A stretch of DNA of 43,224 bases from positions 1-43,224 of the forward strand of contig JAJBTC010000085.1 of NCBI GenBank assembly GCA_020861095.1. The letters are read 5' to 3'. Below the pieces are notes generated by a model. The model did not search any database. It was not told the DNA's origin and worked only from the letters and a program-made list of their open reading frames with translations. Below are positions 26,003 through 34,195 of this stretch, in pieces (within the stretch, counting starts at the first letter, position 1; each line of letters starts with the position of its first letter). The position numbers and the translations under genes were made by a program. Source of the stretch: Bacteroides sp. Lineage in GTDB: Bacteria > Bacteroidota > Bacteroidia > Bacteroidales > Bacteroidaceae.

Positions 26003-26328
26003 TTCTCTGTGTTCCCCGAAGGGGATAGAGCAGTAGCCCGGGTTGCTTTTGGAGAGCGGAACGACAGTGAAGCGAACCAAAGCTACCCCGGGTAAGCAGA
26101 TATACAGGATACAACTTTGAAGAGGTTGCGTATAGAATACGTCCCGATCTGATAGCTGTAACCTCTTTAAGGTTGGGTGGATACCGGGGGACTGATCTCT
26201 CCCTTTCGGGGAATGCAGAGGAGGCAGGCTGCTATGAACGAGGTTGATAGTATGTCCCTTTGGGGAGCGCAGAGAAAGCCGACTGCGGTAAACCAGACTC
26301 CTGATCTATTTCCTTCGGGAACAGAGGG
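26003..26328. repeat. Composite element, copy 2, with 55-bp array (inverted relative to 18.4-18.7 kb)
   Basis: Read on the minus strand it has the modules of 18356-18746 in nearly the same order: 55-base units (starting at 26310, 26256 and 26201), CAACCTTAAAGAGGTT, CAACCTCTTCAAAGTTG, TTACCCGGGGTAGC, GGTTCGCTTCACTGTCGTT, GGGCTACTGCTCTATCCCC and TTCGGGGAACACAGAG. The shared stretch is long and continuous apart from a shorter gap between array and CAACCTT parts. Like copy 1 it lies between convergent genes (sulfatase and dehydrogenase). The rest of the spacer 25862-26380 holds nothing else. Confidence 0.85.
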
Positions 26329-26380
26329 ACGTATTGCCGGCTGTTTTCCGTAGACTGGCAGCAGAGGTCTCTTTTTGTTT

Positions 26381-27382
26381 CTACAAAGTTACCTCATTGA
26401 TCAGTTCTTTCCCTTGCCGGAAGTCTTCGATGTTCTGCAGGGTAGTGGTGGCGATGTTTTCCAGTGCTTCCTGTGTGAAGAACGCCTGGTGTGAGGTAAC
26501 GATCACGTTGTTGAACGACAACAGGCGGGCCAGTACGTCGTCGTCGATGATGCGGTCCGACTGGTCTTCAAAGAAATAGTCCCCTTCTTCCTCGTAGACA
26601 TCCAGTCCGGCCGAACCCACTTTCTTGCATTTAAGGCCCTGGATGAGGTCGTACGTATGGATCAGCTGACCACGTCCGGTATTGATCAGCATAACACCGT
26701 CTTTCATTTTGCGGATAGAGGTCTCATCGATCATGTAGCGGGTCTCTTCGGTCAGCGGACAGTGGAGCGAGATGATATCCGATTGCCGGTAGAGTTCGTC
26801 TAAGGAGGTATAGGTGACCTGGTGTTGCCGGGCAAAGTCATGATCCGGATAGACATCGTAGGCCAGTATCTTCATTCCGAACCCGCGGAGGATGCGGATA
26901 AGTATTCGGGCGATCTTTCCTGTACCGATGATCCCTGCCGTTTTTCCGTGCATATCAAAGCCCAGCAGGCCATTGATGGAGAAGTTGCCGTCGCGTGTGC
27001 GCCAGGTGGCACGGGGTATCTTCCGGTTGAGCGAGAGCATCAGGGTCACCGTATGTTCTGCCACGGCATACGGAGAGTAGGCCGGTACGCGCACCACGGC
27101 GATCCCTTCCCGGCGGGCAGCCTCCAGATCTACATTGTTGTATCCCGCGCAGCGTAACGCCAAGAGGCGTACTCCACATCCGGCCAGTATGTGCAACGTT
27201 TCGGCATCGGCCGTATCGTTGACAAATATACACACTACTTCTGCGCCACGGGCCAGGATGGCATTGTTGCGGTTGAGATGTCCTTTGTAATACTGCAACT
27301 CGTACCCGAAAGAGGCATTGTTCTCGTTGAAAGAGGCCTCGTCATAGGGTTGCGAACCGAAAAATACAACTTTATATTTCAT
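26381..27382 (-). CDS. D-lactate dehydrogenase-like 2-hydroxyacid dehydrogenase
   Basis: A 333-residue NAD-dependent D-2-hydroxyacid dehydrogenase, close to D-lactate dehydrogenases; it would reduce pyruvate to D-lactate in fermentation. The N-terminal substrate domain has LLALRCAGYNNVDL. The Rossmann motif is GIIGTGKIARILIRIL (about residues 149-164), and CPLTEETRYMIDE is the conserved active-site approach. The catalytic Arg is probably in NTGRGQL and the His in VTSHQAFFTQEAL near residue 305. No signal peptide. A monocistronic gene with its own promoter at 27419. The substrate could be another 2-keto acid. Confidence 0.92.
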   Translation of the reverse strand: MKYKVVFFGSQPYDEASFNENNASFGYELQYYKGHLNRNNAILARGAEVVCIFVNDTADAETLHILAGCGVRLLALRCAGYNNVDLEAARREGIAVVRVPAYSPYAVAEHTVTLMLSLNRKIPRATWRTRDGNFSINGLLGFDMHGKTAGIIGTGKIARILIRILRGFGMKILAYDVYPDHDFARQHQVTYTSLDELYRQSDIISLHCPLTEETRYMIDETSIRKMKDGVMLINTGRGQLIHTYDLIQGLKCKKVGSAGLDVYEEEGDYFFEDQSDRIIDDDVLARLLSFNNVIVTSHQAFFTQEALENIATTTLQNIEDFRQGKELINEVTL

Positions 27383-27418
27383 GTATTTCTAATTCATCAG
27401 GTGGGTAAAATGTTTGCG

Positions 27419-27426
27419 TAAAGATA
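27419..27426 (-). promoter_or_regulatory. -7 box of the dehydrogenase gene
   Basis: On the minus strand it reads TATCTTTA, one base from TAnnTTTG, 37 bases before the start at 27382. An inverted repeat GTTTCAAAAGAAAC at 27476-27489 lies upstream and may be an operator. Confidence 0.45.
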
Positions 27427-27530
27427 AGAATGTTTTTTTTATTTATCCGTTCCGAATGGGTTGAAAAATAGGTTCGTTTCAAAAGAAACCAATTTGCCCG
27501 GGAAACTTTTTCCCGCTCTCTTCAAAAAAA

Positions 27531-27575
27531 ATATGCACATAAAAGTTTGCTGTGTGCATATTTGTTATACCTTTG
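27531..27575 (+). promoter_or_regulatory. Promoter of the FadL gene with overlapping inverted repeat
   Basis: TACCTTTG at 27568-27575 fits the -7 consensus and TTTG at 27546-27549, 18 bases upstream, fits the -33 element. A perfect 9-bp inverted repeat ATATGCACA (27531-27539) / TGTGCATAT (27553-27561) spans the -33 element, placing it well for a repressor or activator. Confidence 0.55.
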
Positions 27576-27633
27576 CCGCCGTTATAACTAAAATTAAGAA
27601 TTCGATGAGAAAAAACTTGGGGTCGGCATTGGG

Positions 27634-29043
27634 ATGCTGATCGTTTCACTTTCAACTTTTGCAGGTGGTCTCCTGACAAATACGAATCAACACGTTTTAT
27701 TTTTAAGAAATCTGGCCCGCGATGCCTCTACGGAAATAGACGCGGTATACTCCAATCCGGCGGGACTTGCTTTTATGCCAAATGGTCTGCATCTTTCCTT
27801 CAATAATCAAAGTGCGTTCCAGACCCGGACCATCACTTCTACCTTCGCACCTTTTGTGTATAACGGTGGTGATACCACAAAGACATTCAAAGGTGAAGCC
27901 TCTGTTCCTGTCATTCCCAGTCTGTTTGCTGTGTATAAAAACGATAGATGGGCGTTCTCCGGAAGCTTTGCTATCACCGGCGGAGGAGGTAAAGCTACTT
28001 TCAATAACGGACTTTCTTCTTTCGAATCTATTATTGCTATTCTTCCTGTGATAGGTGAGGATTTGGGTATTAGTAAGTATGGTGTAGATAGCTATATGGA
28101 GGGAAAACAGTATATTTTCGGATTGCAGCTGGGAGCTACTTATAAGATCAATGATCATCTGTCTGTATTCGGTGGATTGCGTATGAATTTTGTGAGTAAT
28201 TCTTATTTCGGATATCTGCGTAATATCAAAGTGAATAATGCCGCTGGTGATATGGTGATTGCTTCTGACTATTTTGAAGAAGTAGCTAAACAACTTCCGG
28301 AAAATAATCCGATGAAACCTTTGGTGGGAACACTGGCAGAGGTGACTACAGACAAAGACCTGGATTGTGACCAGAAGGGTTGGGGGGTAACTCCGATCAT
28401 TGGTGCCAACTTCAACATGGGTAAATGGAATGTGGGAGTGAAGTATGAATTCAATACGAAACTGAATGTGGAGAATAAGACTGTGATCAACAGTACGGGT
28501 TTTCCTGCCTATAATGACGGGGTAAATACTCCACACGATATTCCCAGTTTGCTGACGGTTGGGGTTTCTTATGAAATACTGCCTGTACTGCGTGCTTCGG
28601 TAGGTTATCACCATTTCTTTGATACGCATGCCAAGATGGCCGACAACCGCCAGAAACATCTGAGTGGAGGTACGAATGAATACCTCGGTGGTCTGGAATG
28701 GGATGTGACGAAAGTGATCCAGGTAAGTGGAGGTATGCAACGTACCAAATACGGTCTGAAAGACGATTTTATGAATGACATCAGTTTCAATGTAAGCTCT
28801 TATACATTTGGTTTTGGTGCCGGATTTAAAGTGGCACAGAACATCAAACTGAATGTGGGTTATTTCTGGACCAATTACGAAACATACGATCGTGAGTCGG
28901 CATCCTATAACGATATTCCTGGTAAACTTGTTGGTATGAATGTGTCTGAAGCGGTTGCTTCTGCAATACCTGCCATTCCAGGTAAAGACAGTTTTACCCG
29001 TACCAATAAAGTATTTGGTATAGGTATCGACTATACATTCTGA
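27634..29043 (+). CDS. FadL/OmpP1-family outer membrane transport protein (N-terminus out of frame)
   Basis: An outer membrane beta-barrel of the FadL/OmpP1/TodX family, which takes up long-chain fatty acids or other hydrophobic compounds. The open frame gives 469 residues: GGLLTNTNQHVLFLRNLARDA, then IDAVYSNPAGLAFM is the family's N-terminal NPA signature, and the protein ends in an aromatic residue (GIGIDYTF), as outer membrane proteins do. The frame's first ATG (27634) leaves only MLIVSLSTFAG of the signal peptide. The natural start is ATG at 27605 (ATGAGAAAAAACTTGGGG), but that phase meets TGA at 27638. A one-base shift at A6 (27610-27615) would join them into MRKxLGVGIGMLIVSLSTFAGG. The barrel itself is intact. 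Confidence 0.85.
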   Translation: MLIVSLSTFAGGLLTNTNQHVLFLRNLARDASTEIDAVYSNPAGLAFMPNGLHLSFNNQSAFQTRTITSTFAPFVYNGGDTTKTFKGEASVPVIPSLFAVYKNDRWAFSGSFAITGGGGKATFNNGLSSFESIIAILPVIGEDLGISKYGVDSYMEGKQYIFGLQLGATYKINDHLSVFGGLRMNFVSNSYFGYLRNIKVNNAAGDMVIASDYFEEVAKQLPENNPMKPLVGTLAEVTTDKDLDCDQKGWGVTPIIGANFNMGKWNVGVKYEFNTKLNVENKTVINSTGFPAYNDGVNTPHDIPSLLTVGVSYEILPVLRASVGYHHFFDTHAKMADNRQKHLSGGTNEYLGGLEWDVTKVIQVSGGMQRTKYGLKDDFMNDISFNVSSYTFGFGAGFKVAQNIKLNVGYFWTNYETYDRESASYNDIPGKLVGMNVSEAVASAIPAIPGKDSFTRTNKVFGIGIDYTF

Positions 29044-29158
29044 AAACGGGATTCCGCAAGGTCCCGGTTTAGCTTGATTCATGGAGAATGGTAACGGGTA
29101 TATATCCTGTTGTCTCTTGCTGTGAATTATTTTATATGGTGTAATCTAACTATTAGGT

Positions 29159-29193
29159 GTGCGGTCTTCCGGGAGGAAGGCCGTACATTTTTT
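29159..29193 (+). terminator. Rho-independent terminator of the FadL gene
   Basis: Stem GTGCGGTCTTCC (29159-29170) and GGAAGGCCGTAC (29175-29186), two positions being G-U type, with a GGGA loop, followed by ATTTTTT. Confidence 0.8.
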
Positions 29194-29346
29194 ATATATA
29201 GATTCGTATGTATCCGGTGAGATCAAAGGAAAATCTTTCTCCCGGTTACACGGATTTCAGGCGCATACTATCTCACATCCTGATGTATGGTAAAGTGACT
29301 AAGTCGGCCTGTAGATGCCGGACTGTTGTACAAGGGTAGTATTCTT

Positions 29347-29583
29347 CTGTAGAGACGCATATTTGCGTCTCAGCAGTACAAGTCCAATGGTGCATAGTTC
29401 TGATTGTGTAAGAGGTCTTCTATCTCCGGGCAGTTCTTTAACTGATTTTCTGATTATTCATCAAACAGATCGTTTTATCTATTTATATGTGATCAGACGA
29501 CAGGACTGGGAAAAGATAGGTTCAGTGGATACATAGATATAATTGTACGTACACCGCGGAGACGCAAATATGCGTCTCTACAG
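29347..29583. repeat. 237-bp element with perfect 25-bp palindromic inverted ends
   Basis: The ends at 29347-29371 and 29559-29583 are exact reverse complements of each other over 25 bases (from CTGTAGAGACGC to GCGTCTC). Each end is also a near-palindrome round CATATTTG. The 187-base middle has no gene. It is convergent-gene spacer DNA, downstream of the FadL terminator. Confidence 0.85.
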
Positions 29584-29919
29584 GGGGAGGATGACATTGA
29601 AAGAGTTGTTTTTTAAGTCCTGAATCGTACTTCTTACACTTCTTTCCGTATCTGTATCTATAGGATAGTGGAATAACTTACTTAGAGATACAGTGCGATA
29701 GGTACGTAGGAAGGAAAGAGAAAGCAAAGAATGTTTATGGTAACCGATTTGTCTTTTTATTCACTAAATCCGAAAATTCATAATAAAATGTTTGATTTTC
29801 CTTGTATTTTCTTTTCTTTACTTCTCCGAAAACTCCTGTTTTAGAAAATAAGTCTGTATAATTATGGTTTAAGTATTCATTTTATACGTGTTTACTGTAT
29901 ATTTATGCGTCTTTTGCCT

Positions 29920-30029
29920 ATGGAAGACAAAGAAAAAGACTATGGAAAACTTCCCAGGTCTCCATGGAAGATGGCGGAAGTCTCAATGGAAGGTGACTGA
30001 ACTCTCCATGGAAGACTCCCAAAGTCTTA
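29920..30029. repeat. Degenerate array with exact 22-bp period
   Basis: ATGGAA recurs at 29920, 29942, 29964, 29986 and 30008, exactly 22 bases apart. Each core is ATGGAAGA or a one- or two-base variant, mostly preceded by CTCC or CTCA. The other 14 bases of each unit vary. A frame of 71 codons crosses it but the 22-base unit changes phase, so it is not a protein repeat. Confidence 0.75.
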
Positions 30030-30350
30030 TCGGGATCTGTTTTAAATGCCAATCAAACCGTATTTCTGTTCCGGAAGAGTGTTTTTTACGATGGAAAGAA
30101 TAATAGAAAAAAGATCTTTATATAAATTTTAAATAAACAATAAGATATATAAGGGTGGTTTTTCGTAATAAATAGATTATAAAATCAAAAAATGATATAC
30201 AAAATATATTTTCTGTGATCGCGCTGGCTGGCTCCGATCCGGTCAAAAGTATTTTCATCTGCAAATACGCCACTCAAAAGAGCTTCAGGTATCAAATTGA
30301 CAATTTGTTACCTGGCTTTTCTGCTCTCTCTTACACCCCTTCGGAGCAGC
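30030..30350. other. AT-rich spacer with hairpin terminator for convergent genes
   Basis: The first 190 bases are AT-rich with no gene. At 30286-30314 the arms CAGGTATCAAATT and AATTTGTTACCTG (12 of 13 paired, 3-base loop) make a hairpin followed by GCTTTT; it stands about 36 bases after the DUF3667 stop codon on the minus strand and could end transcription from both sides. Confidence 0.55.
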
Positions 30351-31562
30351 TTAGTCAACTCCTGTCACTTCTAAGATCATATCCACAAATTCAGGTGCGT
30401 TGTTGTCGTTTACAAATACAATTCCCACCAATATCAACGCGAGAATAGCCACAAAGAAAAGTACGATGAAAGAGAAGAGGTAGATCAGGGAGCATCTCCA
30501 GATAGCACCCCACCACTTCACCCTGAAAAGTCCTTTGTAGGTCCACGCCGGAAAGAAGAGGTAAAAGAGGAAAAGGAACCAGCCCGTGTCCACATGCGCG
30601 TATTTCTCTATCGGGAAGAGAAGGGTGTCGATGATGACTTTCTGGCAACTGATATAGGCATTGGCAAAGAGCAGTTCGGTATAGTTGTATATCCTGCGTG
30701 TCTTCCGGTAGAAGAAAAGTTTGGTAAAAAGCGCGTAGAAAGGGATCATCAGGACACTTCGGAAGATGAGGGAGTCTGTCAGGCTGGAGAGCAGCATGCC
30801 CATGCTTCTGAGGGAACTTTCGTTGTCTTTGGCCAAGCGGATGCTGCTGTCGCGCAGTCTATCTATGGGATTGTTGCTTTTTTGCTTTTTGTGCTTTTTG
30901 TCTTTCTTCTCTTTGTTTTTCTTTGAAGAAGAAAGGTTTGTGGCTGCCGTGTCTCCGTTCAGAGAGCTAAGCTGCTGCTCTATGTGTTTGTCTGTTCTTT
31001 CGGTCAGGCCATCCGGGAGGGCTTCGGAGCCCAGGTCTCCGAGCGGTCCGCCTGCTATCCGGACGCTGTCTGTAGCCTGTACCGGTTCTTCGGGTGTCAG
31101 TACTTCTTTCCGGGCCAGTTCTTTTTCTTTAGCCTCTTTGTAGGCTTCAACGATCTTTCCGGTAAAGAGGATGATCCCGTAGATAGTACAAAGAATGATA
31201 AGCAGTGTGAACGGGTTGCGGTAGTCTTTGCGCTGTCCGGCAATGTATTCGTTGATCATCCGTCCGGGGCGGGTGAAGAGCATGCGGAACGTACGGATGA
31301 GGGTACCGTCGAAGTCTAAGAATGCTTTGAATATATTATCTATCCACGTACGGAAGGTCAGACGTTTTACATCGGCAGTCTGTCCGCATTCCGGACCATA
31401 TTTAGAGGCCAGGGGAGAGCCACAGTTTCTGCATTTGCCCTCTTCTTCTTTGAAAACGGGAGTTTTCCGGGGCGTCCCGGGGTTCTCCTTTTCCTGCTCT
31501 GCCGGTTCATTTACCTGCTTTGGGATGGCTTTCCGGCGAAATAATTGCTTCAATCGCTTCAT
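30351..31562 (-). CDS. DUF3667 membrane protein with degenerate zinc ribbon
   Basis: A 403-residue paralogue of the next gene. An N-terminal zinc ribbon, then the DUF3667 core (KRLTFRTWIDNIFKAFLDFD, TFRMLFTRPGRMINEYIAGQ, RKDYRNPFTLLIILCTIYG), a disordered Lys-rich segment (KKNKEKKDKKHKKQ) and four or so transmembrane helices. Here the ribbon reads CRNCGSPLASKYGPECGQ: the third Cys is replaced by Gly (GGT where the paralogue has a Cys codon, TGT-like), leaving three ligands. The function of DUF3667 proteins is unknown. It lies 81 bases after the upstream copy with no clear promoter in between, so both are likely co-transcribed. Confidence 0.85.
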   Translation of the reverse strand: MKRLKQLFRRKAIPKQVNEPAEQEKENPGTPRKTPVFKEEEGKCRNCGSPLASKYGPECGQTADVKRLTFRTWIDNIFKAFLDFDGTLIRTFRMLFTRPGRMINEYIAGQRKDYRNPFTLLIILCTIYGIILFTGKIVEAYKEAKEKELARKEVLTPEEPVQATDSVRIAGGPLGDLGSEALPDGLTERTDKHIEQQLSSLNGDTAATNLSSSKKNKEKKDKKHKKQKSNNPIDRLRDSSIRLAKDNESSLRSMGMLLSSLTDSLIFRSVLMIPFYALFTKLFFYRKTRRIYNYTELLFANAYISCQKVIIDTLLFPIEKYAHVDTGWFLFLFYLFFPAWTYKGLFRVKWWGAIWRCSLIYLFSFIVLFFVAILALILVGIVFVNDNNAPEFVDMILEVTGVD

Positions 31563-31643
31563 GGATACGTTTTATTTACTTAGTCGGGTCTGTTGTTTTT
31601 TGTGGGTAAAGAGAGTTACGTTCTGTCCGGAGAGAGGCGTCTG

Positions 31644-32885
31644 TCAGCGGTGTCCATCCGGCAGATGAAGGGAATCGGTTACATACAGGATCAGCAAAAC
31701 AGAGATCAACAAACAGATCAGAACGACGATGAAAGAGAGCAGATAGATACATGCACTCTTCCGGATGGCGCTCCACCACTTGACATCAAATAGTCCTCTA
31801 TAGACCCAGGCCGGGAAAAGGATATAGGCGATGAAAGTCATCCAATCCGTATCGTAGCCCATATATTCTTCCCAGGGCAGAAACAGGAGGTCTACCGTTA
31901 CTTTCTGGCAGGTGATAAAAGCTGTGGCAAAGAGTAGTTCGGTGTAGTTGTACCTGTTCCTTGCTTTTTTCCGGAACAACAGTCTGGTAAAAAGCGCGTA
32001 GAAAGGGATCATCAGGATGCACCGGGCAATGAAAGAATCCAATAGAGCCTCTATCAAGGCTTTGAGGATGCTCAGCGTTCTTTTTATCTCTCCGCCTTTC
32101 TCCTTTTTTCCTTTGTACGGGGAAGAGGGATCCGGTTTCTTTCCGGCGGTATACACACTATCCGCAACCGGTGCGTGTGTGGCTGCCCGGATGCTGTCCG
32201 GATCGCTTATTTTCAGGATGGAATCCGGTTTCAGGGGAAAATTTTCGTTCCATTCCTTTTTGAATTCTTGTATGAGCTCTTCACTCACTTCCGCCACACT
32301 GGAACCTTTGTTTTCCCCTTTGAATATCTCACCGGAAAAAAGAATAGCCCCATAAATGGTACAGAGGATAATGAGTAGGGTAAAGGGATTCCGGTAGTCT
32401 TTGCGTTGGCCCATGATGTACTCTTTGATCATGCTTGCCGGACGCACAAACAACATACGGAAAGTACGGACCAGGGTGCCGTCGAGACTCAGGAAAGCAT
32501 CCAGGATGTTTTGCTTCCAGTTGGCAAAAGTGAGGCGTTTGATGTTCGCGGTTTGTCCGCAGTGAGGGCAGAATTCGCTATCGAAAGGGGAGTTGCAGTT
32601 TCTGCACCTGCCCTCTTCTTTTTCGTCGTACAGGGCAGTTGTTTTCTTCACTTCAGGTTGGGATTGTAGGGGAGGCGTTTCGGTATGCGGTGTTCCGGAT
32701 CCCTGTTCCGGCTGCTCTTCCGACCCGGTATCTGGTATTCCTACTTCTTCTGTCGATGGCTCTTCCGGTTCGGTATCCGGCATTCCCGTTTCTTCTAAGG
32801 GTAACTCTTCCGGCTCGGTGGAAGTCACTTCCGCGGCAGGGTCCTCAGGAATAGGTGGAGTCTGTTTGTCTGCTGTGTTTTCCAT
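31644..32885 (-). CDS. DUF3667 membrane protein with intact zinc ribbon
   Basis: A 413-residue paralogue. Residues 1 to about 90 are an acidic, Pro/Glu-rich disordered head (EEPSTEEVGIPDTGSEEQPE). The ribbon CRNCNSPFDSEFCPHCGQ is complete (four Cys at about residues 94-109). The DUF3667 core follows (KRLTFANWKQNILDAFLSLDGTLVRTFRMLF, IMGQRKDYRNPFTLLIILCTIYG), then transmembrane helices near the C-terminus (CILMIPFYALFTRLLF, LLSFIVVLICLLISVLLILYV). Family function unknown; the ribbon probably faces the cytoplasm. Related to the downstream gene by tandem duplication. Confidence 0.87.
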   Translation of the reverse strand: MENTADKQTPPIPEDPAAEVTSTEPEELPLEETGMPDTEPEEPSTEEVGIPDTGSEEQPEQGSGTPHTETPPLQSQPEVKKTTALYDEKEEGRCRNCNSPFDSEFCPHCGQTANIKRLTFANWKQNILDAFLSLDGTLVRTFRMLFVRPASMIKEYIMGQRKDYRNPFTLLIILCTIYGAILFSGEIFKGENKGSSVAEVSEELIQEFKKEWNENFPLKPDSILKISDPDSIRAATHAPVADSVYTAGKKPDPSSPYKGKKEKGGEIKRTLSILKALIEALLDSFIARCILMIPFYALFTRLLFRKKARNRYNYTELLFATAFITCQKVTVDLLFLPWEEYMGYDTDWMTFIAYILFPAWVYRGLFDVKWWSAIRKSACIYLLSFIVVLICLLISVLLILYVTDSLHLPDGHR

Positions 32886-32916
32886 CTTCTGTGTGGATAT
32901 CAGTGTCTAGGAGCTG

Positions 32917-32946
32917 TTCCGGTAAACCGGAAACACTGCAAAAATA
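32917..32946 (-). promoter_or_regulatory. Promoter and dyad ahead of the DUF3667 pair
   Basis: CAAAAATA at 32939-32946 reads TATTTTTG on the minus strand, matching the -7 box. Next to it, a perfect 7-bp dyad TTCCGGT (32917-32923) / ACCGGAA (32926-32932) lies in the leader, about 30 bases before the start. Confidence 0.5.
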
Positions 32947-33033
32947 AAAACACTTTTTATAATGTATACCAGAACCCAGCGATTTTATCTCTTTTCAGGA
33001 ATATTTTTTAGTTTGCAGGAGGGTAAGGGGTGG

Positions 33034-33056
33034 TAAGTTATAAATGATAAGTAATA
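33034..33056. repeat. Short piece of the AAGTTATA/GATAAGT word repeat
   Basis: GTAAGTTATAAATGATAAGT repeats the word set of 8611-8648 and 16336-16516 in one orientation only. The surrounding spacer (32947-33205) is otherwise empty. Confidence 0.4.
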
Positions 33057-33205
33057 AGAGAGGGGGATATCCATAGACTGAACAAGGAAGCAGCCGGAGG
33101 TATTTGTAAATCATATCCCGGAAGATGGATTGTATGTAGGTAAAGACACGGGGAAATTCATCATTTACGGTTGAAAAGATAAATAGGTTAACGTCAATGT
33201 CCACC

Positions 33206-33366
33206 TGTAGAGACGCACGGCGTGCGTCTCAGCATGCCGCATGGAAAAGTATCCCTGGATATACATCGGTATAGAATATCTATACATACACATATCCGAA
33301 GTTGTATAACTGGTATCTATTCAATGGAGACGTACACCGGGGAGACGCACGCCGTGCGTCTCTACA
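33206..33366. repeat. 161-bp element with perfect 25-bp palindromic inverted ends
   Basis: Ends at 33206-33230 and 33342-33366 are exact reverse complements over 25 bases (TGTAGAGACGC to GCGTCTC). Each end is itself palindromic round CACGGCGTG. The middle of 111 bases has no gene and differs from that of 29347-29583. The left flank ATGTCCACC matches the outer flank of the element at 22414. Confidence 0.87.
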
Positions 33367-33455
33367 TGCGTATAGATCGTGAACCATCTTCTGTGTTTAC
33401 CTGGTCTGAAGCCGTGCGGATAAGAAATGCCCGGATAAGATGCCAGGGAGTATTT

Positions 33456-34178
33456 TTATACGGGAAGCCGGTGCTTTCTGAAGATATCCCGGGCCTGCTC
33501 CAGCGCTTCTCCGGACAAGGCTTCTACGCCTTTGAGCGGATAGTCTATGTCTGATTGCTTGTATTTGTTCTCTCCCAGGGTATGATAGGGGAGGAGTTCT
33601 ACTTTACTGATATGGGGAAAGCGGGTCAGCTTTTCCGCAAGCTGTTCGAGCTGGGAAGGATCGGCGGTGAGTCCGGGGACCACAACATGCCGGATCCATA
33701 CCGGTATATGCTGCTCGCTGAGGTATTCTAAGAAAAGCAAAGGTACATCGGGTTCTATCCCGGTCAGGGTTTTATGAAGCCTTGGGGAAGAGGCTTTGAT
33801 GTCGAGCAATACCAGATCGGTATAACCCAATAGTTGTTTTACCTTTTCGTTCAATATGCAGCCCGACGTGTCTAATGCCGTATGTATCTTCTCCTGGCGG
33901 CAGAGCTGAAAAAAGCGGCTCAGGAATCCGGCCTGTAACAAGGGTTCGCCACCCGTGACGGTGACCCCGCCCCTGGCAATGAAGTTCTTGTATTTCAGTA
34001 CCTCCTGCAGCAGTTCTTCCGGTGTCATTTCGTAGGCAGGGGTACTTCTGGTCTCCCAGGTGTCCGGGTTGTGGCAATACAGGCAACGCAACGGACAGCC
34101 TTGCATAAAGACAACGAAACGTATGCCCGGACCATCTACGGTTCCGAAACTTTCTAAAGAGTGGATCTTTCCGGTCAT
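33456..34178 (-). CDS. pflA: Pyruvate formate-lyase activating enzyme (radical SAM)
   Basis: A 240-residue radical SAM enzyme that abstracts hydrogen from a glycine of pyruvate formate-lyase to make the active glycyl radical. The 4Fe-4S motif CxxxCxxC is CPLRCLYC (about residues 29-36), preceded by the PFL-activase pattern ESFGTVDGPGIRFVVF, and VTVTGGEPLLQ is the SAM-binding region. It follows pflB by 106 bases on the same strand. A long hairpin lies in that gap. Confidence 0.95.
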   Translation of the reverse strand: MTGKIHSLESFGTVDGPGIRFVVFMQGCPLRCLYCHNPDTWETRSTPAYEMTPEELLQEVLKYKNFIARGGVTVTGGEPLLQAGFLSRFFQLCRQEKIHTALDTSGCILNEKVKQLLGYTDLVLLDIKASSPRLHKTLTGIEPDVPLLFLEYLSEQHIPVWIRHVVVPGLTADPSQLEQLAEKLTRFPHISKVELLPYHTLGENKYKQSDIDYPLKGVEALSGEALEQARDIFRKHRLPV

Positions 34179-34195
34179 CGGTTTGGAAGAGATAT

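Noticed and set aside
27703..29082. 459-codon open frame opposite the FadL gene
   Set aside because: Antisense shadow; the sense strand encodes the FadL signature and aromatic C-terminus.
29888..30103. 71-codon open frame over the 22-bp array
   Set aside because: The 22-base unit changes reading phase each repeat and there is no conserved peptide.
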